Shown here piece by piece: positions 14,497 through 19,868 of a stretch of DNA of 64,000 nucleotides. The notes under the pieces are model-generated. The model made no database searches and was not told the DNA's origin. It was given only the letters and a program-made list of their open reading frames with translations. The position numbers and the translations under genes are program-made. The stretch spans positions 1-64,000 of the forward strand of contig CAZYHC010000012.1 in assembly GCA_964646625.1 (NCBI GenBank). The letters are read 5' to 3'. This stretch comes from DAOULT01 sp964646625 (GTDB lineage Bacteria; Chloroflexota; Anaerolineae; CAZYHC01). Positions within the stretch are counted from its first letter, which is position 1, and the number at the start of each line of letters is the position of its first letter.

Positions 14497-15531
14497 TTAC
14501 ACCAGGCGATGAAGTCCTTTGAGTTGGACGATGAGGTCATCGACGGAGCGCTCGGGCCGCGGGGAAGGGCCAAGGGGATCGACGATTTCCGCTTCTCCTT
14601 CTCCCAGCAGCACCCGACAGGTCGCCAGCACCGCATGGGAAAGAACCTGCAGGTTATAGCCCCCTTCCAGGGTAAAGACGATCTTGCCTCCACACAGGTC
14701 GTCGGCCATGTCCTTGAGGGTGCGGGCCAGACAGGCGTAGCCGGTCACCGAGAGCGCAATCGCGGCCAGAGGATCGTTCCAGTGGGCATCGTAACCGGCC
14801 GAGACCAGGATCAGTTGTGGACGGTATCGCTCGGCCAGGGGGTAGAGAAATTCGTCAAAAATACGTTTGTAGCCCTCGTCTCCCACCCCGCCCGGCAAAG
14901 GGACGTTGGCGGTGTAGCCCTCCCCCCTGCCCTGCCCGATCTCTTGCCACCGGCCCGTGCCCGGATAGTGAGGATATTGGTGGGTGGAGAAATAAAAAAC
15001 GCCGGCCTCCTGATAGAAGATGTCCTGGGTGCCATTGCCGTGATGCACGTCGAAATCGACGATCAACACCCGTGAAAGATCGTGTTCTTCCAGGGACAGG
15101 CGAGCGGCTACCGCCACGTTGTTGAAGATACAGAAGCCCATACCTCGTGCGGGCAGGGCATGGTGCCCCGGGGGCCGCACCAGGGCGAAGGCGTTGTCCA
15201 CTTCTCCGGCCAGCACCGCTTCCACCGCCTTAACCAGCCCCCCGGCCGCCAGCAGAGCAACCTCGTAGGAGCGGGGAGCAACGTAGGTATCGGGGTCCAG
15301 GTGTCCTCCGCCTCTCTCGGCCATCCGTTGCGCCATATCGATGTAGCCTAGTCTATGCACCGTGGACAGACGTTCCGCGGAAATGGGCTCGGCCGTCAGG
15401 GGATGCATTTTTTCTAACACGCCCTGCTCCTCCAGCAGACGCATGGTCACCACCAGCCGCTCCTTGTTCTCAGGGTGTCCCGGCAGGTTGTGTTCCAGGA
15501 AGAGGGGATCGTATACGTAAGCAGTAGTCAT
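14497..15531 (-). CDS. Histone deacetylase superfamily (AcuC/acetylpolyamine amidohydrolase-like) enzyme
   Basis: 344-residue zinc deacetylase. Family motifs are all present: RPPGHHA (active-site His pair), FCIFNNVAVAA, VDFDVHHGNGTQDIFY (zinc Asp and His), STHQYPHYPGTG and SAGYDAHWNDPL with the second zinc Asp region. Bacterial members deacetylate acetyl-CoA synthetase, acetylpolyamines or small acetylated compounds. The ATG follows GGAGGAG and lies three bases after the oxidoreductase stop, so both are co-translated. The substrate is not predictable from context. Confidence 0.92.
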   Translation of the reverse strand: MTTAYVYDPLFLEHNLPGHPENKERLVVTMRLLEEQGVLEKMHPLTAEPISAERLSTVHRLGYIDMAQRMAERGGGHLDPDTYVAPRSYEVALLAAGGLVKAVEAVLAGEVDNAFALVRPPGHHALPARGMGFCIFNNVAVAARLSLEEHDLSRVLIVDFDVHHGNGTQDIFYQEAGVFYFSTHQYPHYPGTGRWQEIGQGRGEGYTANVPLPGGVGDEGYKRIFDEFLYPLAERYRPQLILVSAGYDAHWNDPLAAIALSVTGYACLARTLKDMADDLCGGKIVFTLEGGYNLQVLSHAVLATCRVLLGEGEAEIVDPLGPSPRPERSVDDLIVQLKGLHRLV

Positions 15532-15534
15532 CTT

Positions 15535-16689
15535 TCACTCCTCCAAGGGCAATTGCACCCACCGCTCCTCTCTGGCCGAGAGGTAAGCGGCTTCCATAAC
15601 TTCCTGTACCTTAAGGCCATCCTCGAAGCTGGGAGAAGGGGGCCGATCCTCGACGATGCTGGTCAGGAAATCGTGCTGGCTGGCCACGTGGAAACGCATC
15701 CAGCCCACCGTGAACTTGGGCGAGGGCAAAGCGACCGGCCTGGGGTAGCGTTGCGTGGTCTCGATCTTGGTGAAGCCCCGCCGCCCGCCTATGGGGCCGC
15801 TCTCGGCCCGCACGTCGTAGACCCACAGCCAGTTGGGCTCCATCAAATTGAAGTAGAGCGCGCCCCGGGTGCCGTGGATTTCCAGGCGCAGCTCGTCGTT
15901 GGTGCCTGTGGCTACGCGGCTGGCCTCCACTGTGCCGATCCCTCGCCCCTTCAGGCGCAGTAACATCAGGGCCAGGTCGTCCACCTCCACCTTGCCCCAC
16001 TTGTCGGGCTGGTCGGCGAGGCGGCGCTCCTTGATGAAGATTTCGGTCGTGGCCTGGACTGCCTGGAAATCGCCCAGCAGGAAGCGGGTCAAATCCAGCG
16101 CGTGAGAACCGAGATCGTAGATCGCTCCGCCGCCGCCCTTCTTGAGGTCCGTCCGCCAGGTGAGAGGACGGCTGGCGTCGATGTAGCCCGAATGGAGGTA
16201 AGCGGCCCGAAAACTGAAGATGTCGCCCAGAAAGCCCTCCTCCACCAACTGCCTGGCCCGCATCATGGCCGGGATGAAGCGGTATTCAAAGGTCATCTGG
16301 TGCTTGACCCCGCTCTCCTGGGCCACGGCCAAAATCTCCCGCGCCTCGGCCAGGTTCATAGCCAGCGGCTTGTCGCAGTAGACGTGTTTGCCGGCCCGCA
16401 TGGCCTCGATGAGTATCGGCTTGTGCAGGTAGTTGGGGGTACAGCAGTCGATGATGTCGATGTCGTCCCTGCTCACCAGCTCGCGGTAATCGGTGGTGCC
16501 AAATTCAAAGCCCGCCTGCTCGAGGCCCTTCTGCACGCTGGCCTGGCTGGCCGCGCAGACGCCCACCAGCCTGACCCTGGCCGGAAAGGGATCGTAATAA
16601 AAGGGCAGGGCGCGGTAGGCGTAAGCGTGCACCTTGCCGATGAAGCCGTAGCCCACCAGCCCGATGCGCAATTCTTGCTTGTCGCTCAT
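15535..16689 (-). CDS. Gfo/Idh/MocA-family NAD(P)-dependent oxidoreductase
   Basis: 384-residue sugar or polyol dehydrogenase. The N-terminal Rossmann fold has GLVGYGFIGKVHA; the nucleotide-domain end shows YCDKPLAMNLAEA with the conserved EKP-like Lys region (here DKP), and the C-terminal alpha/beta domain contains GGGAIYDLGSHALDL with the catalytic His. I use the ATG at 16689 because GGAGGAG lies just upstream; an ATG 18 codons earlier has no such site. First gene of the compact minus-strand run to 10286. Related family members oxidise inositols, glucose derivatives or pseudosugars. Confidence 0.92.
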   Translation of the reverse strand: MSDKQELRIGLVGYGFIGKVHAYAYRALPFYYDPFPARVRLVGVCAASQASVQKGLEQAGFEFGTTDYRELVSRDDIDIIDCCTPNYLHKPILIEAMRAGKHVYCDKPLAMNLAEAREILAVAQESGVKHQMTFEYRFIPAMMRARQLVEEGFLGDIFSFRAAYLHSGYIDASRPLTWRTDLKKGGGGAIYDLGSHALDLTRFLLGDFQAVQATTEIFIKERRLADQPDKWGKVEVDDLALMLLRLKGRGIGTVEASRVATGTNDELRLEIHGTRGALYFNLMEPNWLWVYDVRAESGPIGGRRGFTKIETTQRYPRPVALPSPKFTVGWMRFHVASQHDFLTSIVEDRPPSPSFEDGLKVQEVMEAAYLSAREERWVQLPLEE

Positions 16690-16846
16690 TTGTATCTCCT
16701 CCATCATTAACCCAAATCTCCTGGATGCTCCTGAGTATACCATGCCCCTGGTCGAAAGTCAAAAGCCTATGGTGCGCGCGAGGAAATTACGTTAGAACTT
16801 ATGTTCTGTAACCAAAATTTTTAACCAAAAAATAACCAAAAAAGTA

Positions 16847-16875
16847 TTGACAACAGGGAGATTTTGTGGTATAGT
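16847..16875 (+). promoter_or_regulatory. Sigma-70-type promoter, accessory patch (first)
   Basis: TTGACA, a 17-base spacer and TATAGT. The spacer ends in TTTTGTGG and closely resembles the promoter at 18329-18357, suggesting one duplicated promoter module. It drives the repeat region and possibly the secreted-protein gene at 17494. Confidence 0.7.
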
Positions 16876-16899
16876 AAAAAAAAGAGAGAGCTATATATC

Positions 16900-17292
16900 G
16901 ATTCAGCGCAGGTGGTTTTTAAAATCCTGCACAAAGAAGTTCGTCCACAGAAAACTCCCACACTGAANNNNNNNNNNNNNNNNNNNNNNNNNNNNNNNNN
17001 NNNNNNNNNNNNNNNNNNNNNNNNNNNNNNNNNNNNNNNNNNNNNNNNNNNNNNNNNNNNNNNNNNNCGCCCCATTCACACTTCGGTCTTAAAACCCCGC
17101 ACAACGAAGTGAGCCTGCAGAATACCCACACTGAACGCCCCATTCACACTTCGGTCTTAAAACCCCGCACAACGAAGTGAGCCTGCAGAAAATACCCACA
17201 CCGAACGCCTCGTTCACACTCCAATCTTAAAACCTCTCACAACGAAGTAAGCCCACAGAAAATGCCTACACCGAACGCCTCATTCGCACTCT
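16900..17292 (+). repeat. Minisatellite of about 68-70 bp (interrupted by a gap)
   Basis: Units start at 17068, 17136, 17206 and 17276 (partial), spaced 68, 70 and 70 bases, and a diverged unit lies before the gap from about 16912. Shared words are CACTTCGGTCTTAAAACC, ACAACGAAGTGAGCC and ATACCCACAC. No long ORF spans it and no spacer-like unique sequence separates the units. The 804-base stretch 16690-17493 otherwise contains only the promoter at 16847, the short ORF at 17303 and unassigned DNA. Confidence 0.85.
16968..17067. other. Assembly gap (100 N) inside the minisatellite
   Basis: Exactly 100 N flanked on both sides by units of the same tandem repeat; the copy number and any inserted sequence are unknown. 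Confidence 0.95.
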
Positions 17293-17302
17293 CAAGGAGG
17301 AG

Positions 17303-17380
17303 ATGGTGTATCTGAACACATACGAAGATTTCGAGGATGCATATCGCCGTCAGGCAAAGTGTTGCCTAGCATCCATCTAA
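17303..17380 (+). CDS. Very short ORF after the minisatellite (25 codons)
   Basis: AAGGAGG at 17294-17300 precedes a short frame encoding MVYLNTYEDFEDAYRRQ and ending CCLASI. The site is too close to the ATG and better placed for the GTG one codon later. The peptide may be the N-terminal remnant of a longer protein cut by a stop, as the downstream DNA shows decay elsewhere in this patch. No family recognised. Confidence 0.25.
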   Translation: MVYLNTYEDFEDAYRRQAKCCLASI

Positions 17381-17493
17381 AAGTGCTCAGTTTTAGAGGC
17401 ACTTCAAAAGACCAAGTACTCAAACACTACCACGCTAAAGTCCCCGAAACAACAAATATCTAAGACCAATATCAAAATGAGGAGGATGAAAAA

Positions 17494-18135
17494 GTGAAAT
17501 ACAAAACATTTGTTGGGACGTTATCTGTTTTGTTGGTGGGCGTGCTCTTCGGAGCTTTAGTCACTGCCAGGTTAGATCTGGTAAACGCCCAAAAGCCGGA
17601 ACCATCTGGCCCAATTGAACCCCAAGCACCTGTGCCCTATACACTTTGGGCTAGAAATTCTGGTAGTGGAAGTGGAGGAACAGAAATTTGGAGATGGCCA
17701 CAATCTTACTCCCTTGATGAAACTGGTGGTTTACGAGGGAGTAGTGCTCTCTCCTCCAGAGACCCTGTCACAGTTTTTCCCTTTGTCCCACCCAGTACCG
17801 AAAAAATAATAGAGTCAATAAACTTTTCGGCACTTAAACGAACCGGTTCATACGCGGACACCTTTACCTTGACCTTTGAAGTACGTGACTTTGCTGGCAA
17901 TATCCAGCATACTGTATCGCCTTCGAGCATCGATCTCAAGACTGTATCCACGCGTGTTTGGATTTCCGTAACACTATCAAGCACCCTTGGGGATTTAGTA
18001 GTTTCACCTGGTGAATATTTAGCTATACATACCTCTCTGGGAGGAGCACCAGGAGGCGATTTGATGGTATGTCCAACATTTGAGGTAAAAGTACGGGACC
18101 ATACAGTTTATCTACCTGCCATTATGCGTGATTAG
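17494..18135 (+). CDS. Secreted protein of unknown function with C-terminal YLPxxxR motif
   Basis: 213 residues from a GTG start six bases after GGAGG. The N-terminus is a signal peptide or membrane anchor (VLLVGVLFGALVTARLDL). The body is predicted beta-rich with no recognised catalytic motif (about residues 45-195), including a repeated polar/aromatic pattern as in carbohydrate-binding or Ig-like domains. It ends HTVYLPAIMRD, matching the VYLPIIRK of the propeller protease and VQVPIVVK of the M4 protease. It lies alone between the minisatellite and the decayed C39 module, so its job is unknown. Confidence 0.7.
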   Translation: MKYKTFVGTLSVLLVGVLFGALVTARLDLVNAQKPEPSGPIEPQAPVPYTLWARNSGSGSGGTEIWRWPQSYSLDETGGLRGSSALSSRDPVTVFPFVPPSTEKIIESINFSALKRTGSYADTFTLTFEVRDFAGNIQHTVSPSSIDLKTVSTRVWISVTLSSTLGDLVVSPGEYLAIHTSLGGAPGGDLMVCPTFEVKVRDHTVYLPAIMRD

Positions 18136-18328
18136 GCAGTGTTGCAGTGCTTCCCAAAAACTGGACACACCCGTAACCAACGTTCACACTTCGTGTCATC
18201 CAGTTAAGGAGAATTGGCCCCCGACGTGAACCAAACCCTTCCTCCTGGCCCCCCCTGCCATCTCTCGCCGCCACCGGTAGCGACCTGCAAGAAGCTATCG
18301 GTGGCGGTGAATTTTTTGCCAAAAAGCA

Positions 18329-18357
18329 TTGACAGTGGAGAGTTTTTGTGGTATGCT
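18329..18357 (+). promoter_or_regulatory. Sigma-70-type promoter, accessory patch (second)
   Basis: TTGACA, 17 bases, TATGCT, then an A-rich start. The spacer shares GAG and TTTTGTGG with the promoter at 16847-16875. It is placed to drive the decayed module 18407-19028. The rest of 18136-18406 shows no gene. Confidence 0.65.
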
Positions 18358-18406
18358 AAAGGCTGGCAGGCTGGCATAGATCCAACATGAATAATGAAGG
18401 TGGAAC

Positions 18407-18559
18407 ATGCAAGTATACCGTGTAGAAACGACGGTCTCGAACGAGGGAACGATCACGATCAAGGAATTACCTTTCGAGAGCGTTGCTGAAGACGAAAAGT
18501 TTAAGAAGGGAGAGAGCAATGGGGGTCTCAATTCCCGATCCACAAGTACCGGCCGGTAG
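18407..18559 (+). CDS. Short ORF with antitoxin-like N-terminus, probably truncated
   Basis: 50 codons starting MQVYRVETTVSNEGTITIKE and then LPFES, a pattern I associate with small antitoxin-like proteins in which a beta strand pair is followed by a Pro-rich turn; that is recollection of a general pattern, not a firm family call. After about residue 26 the sequence turns polar and unrelated. It overlaps the next gene by 41 bases. I consider it a remnant. Confidence 0.35.
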   Translation: MQVYRVETTVSNEGTITIKELPFESVAEDEKFKKGESNGGLNSRSTSTGR

Positions 18560-18884
18560 CCGGGTTACGCTTAAAATCGAGATCACCACCGATTTCAACA
18601 TCTCCTCTTTTGTAGCCAGGCAGAGAGTCAACCGTTTTTTAGCGGTGAACGTAGGTAATATGCTGGCTGCTGGCGAACCGGAGTTAGTCGTTAGCAATGT
18701 GTTACGCTGGCGCGTTCCTGTACTTTTTGGCACCCCTGTCAAAGGGCCTTTAGGGAAAGTCGGCGAATTGGTGGTGGATGTCGATACAGGCGAGGTCATT
18801 GTCGATGACCCCACTCAGTTGGAGGAGATGATGGATCATGCCGAGATTCTTTATACCCGTGCCGCATCTTCCCCAGGAATTTGA
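18519..18884 (+). CDS. C39-module small protein (paralogue of the gene at 57302-57676)
   Basis: 121-residue protein of unknown function. I chose the ATG at 18519 (MGVSIPDPQVPAG) because GGGAGAG lies just upstream. It aligns along its length with the 124-residue protein at 57302-57676: shared FNIxxFVARQ, VGNxLxAGEPELVV, WRxPxxxxTPxxGxLGKVGE and VxxxTGEV. The fold is likely alpha/beta without transmembrane segments. As in the second locus, it overlaps the following C39-peptidase reading frame (here 47 bases), so the pair is a translationally coupled module. Here the partner is broken, so this gene may be losing its role. Confidence 0.6.
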   Translation: MGVSIPDPQVPAGSRVTLKIEITTDFNISSFVARQRVNRFLAVNVGNMLAAGEPELVVSNVLRWRVPVLFGTPVKGPLGKVGELVVDVDTGEVIVDDPTQLEEMMDHAEILYTRAASSPGI

Positions 18885-19028
18885 CTATAGCTGTGTTCCT
18901 GCTTGCGTGCGTATGGTACTGGCCTTCCAGCTTTCCCAGACGCACCGAAGGAAATACCCAGGGAGGAATTTCTGAAAGCTTGGGCCATGGCCGACCGATT
19001 GATTATTAAAATCGAGAAGTTACGTTAA
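18838..19028 (+). pseudogene. C39-like cysteine peptidase, internal deletion and frameshift
   Basis: The first 32 codons (MPRFFIPVPHLPQEF, then YSCVPACVRMVLAF) match the N-terminus of the intact peptidase at 56890-57351, including its catalytic Cys region. After about 18935 the match jumps, in another frame, to the C-terminal segment IPREEFLKAWAMADR up to the TAA at 19026, which corresponds to residues 129-153 of the intact copy. About 95 residues in between, including the catalytic His and Asp, are missing. The first frame stops at a TGA near 18973. Confidence 0.8.
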
Positions 19029-19067
19029 GGTGAGTACCGTTATGAAAGACAAATACGAATAGGAAAA

Positions 19068-19096
19068 TCCTCTGTGTTCTCTGTGCCCTCTGTGGC
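19068..19096. repeat. Periodic repeat half-element (CTCTGTG type)
   Basis: Three modules (CCTCTGTGTT, CTCTGTGCC, CTCTGTGG) form one arm of the periodic palindrome family seen at 3034-3104; the opposite arm is absent. It lies between the decayed module and the AIM24-family gene. Confidence 0.45.
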
Positions 19097-19124
19097 TTAA
19101 ATTAAAAAAGGGAGGTATATTAGC

Positions 19125-19862
19125 ATGGTTGACGTAGTGGACTACAAGATTTATGGGGACGACATGCAGATGGTGGAGATCGAGTTAGACCCTGGCGAAG
19201 GAGTGAGGGCAGAAGCCGGAGCAATGATGTACATGGAAGAGGGCATTGTAATGCAAACCTCTACCGGCGGCGGTCTGTTCAAGGGCTTTAAACGCATGGT
19301 CACCGGGGAGAGTTTCTTTATCACTACCTTTATGTACGATGGGGCGGGGAAAGGACACGTGGCCTTCGCCGCTCCCTATCCGGGCAAGATAATACCTCTT
19401 GAGCTGGGGGAACTGGGAGGGACATTCTTGTGTCAGAAGGATTCCTTCCTGTGCGCGGCCGAAGGTATTGAAATTGAAGTGGCTTTCACCAAAAGGCTCG
19501 GCGCGGGGCTCTTCGGCGGCGAGGGCTTTATCTTGCAGCGGCTTGAGGGCGATGGCCGGGCTTTCGTCCACGCCGGAGGGACGATCATTCAAAGACATCT
19601 GGCCGCCGGGGAAACTTTACGTGTAGATACAGGGTGCCTGGTGGCTTTTGCTCCCTCTGTGGACTATGATATCCAATTTATTGGGGGATTTAAAAACGCT
19701 CTGTTTGGCGGAGAAGGGCTGTTCACTGCCAGGCTGACCGGCCCGGGGTTGGTGTATTTACAAAGCCTGCCCTTCTCACGTCTTTCGGATCGCATCCTGG
19801 CCGCGGCCCGTTTTCAAAAAAGGGGTGAGGGTGGACTATTCATAGGAAACAAGTCCTGGTGA
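19125..19862 (+). CDS. AIM24/TIGR00266 family protein
   Basis: 245-residue cytoplasmic protein. GVRAEAGAMMYMEEGI near residue 26, the Gly-rich GGGLFKGFKRMVTGESFF and the late GEGLFTARLTGPG are the hallmarks of the TIGR00266 (AIM24-like) family, which folds as a symmetric beta barrel. Function in bacteria is unsettled; mitochondrial AIM24 affects inner-membrane organisation. The ATG follows GGGAGG. It converges on the glycosyltransferase gene with only six bases between the stops and no visible terminator hairpin. Confidence 0.9.
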   Translation: MVDVVDYKIYGDDMQMVEIELDPGEGVRAEAGAMMYMEEGIVMQTSTGGGLFKGFKRMVTGESFFITTFMYDGAGKGHVAFAAPYPGKIIPLELGELGGTFLCQKDSFLCAAEGIEIEVAFTKRLGAGLFGGEGFILQRLEGDGRAFVHAGGTIIQRHLAAGETLRVDTGCLVAFAPSVDYDIQFIGGFKNALFGGEGLFTARLTGPGLVYLQSLPFSRLSDRILAAARFQKRGEGGLFIGNKSW

Positions 19863-19868
19863 TCGCAC

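Noticed and set aside
16900..17292. CRISPR array
   Set aside because: The 68-70 base units are tandem and contiguous, without unique spacers, and no cas genes are near. The mCpol at 57657 is a stand-alone cyclase, not Cas10.
3247..18135. YLPxxxR/K as a normal LPxTG sortase signal
   Set aside because: There is no Thr-Gly, and no following hydrophobic helix with a positive tail; in two proteins the motif is internal.
18407..18884. Toxin-antitoxin pair
   Set aside because: The small ORF has an antitoxin-like start only, and the following protein shows no toxin motif and has a paralogue in a different context.
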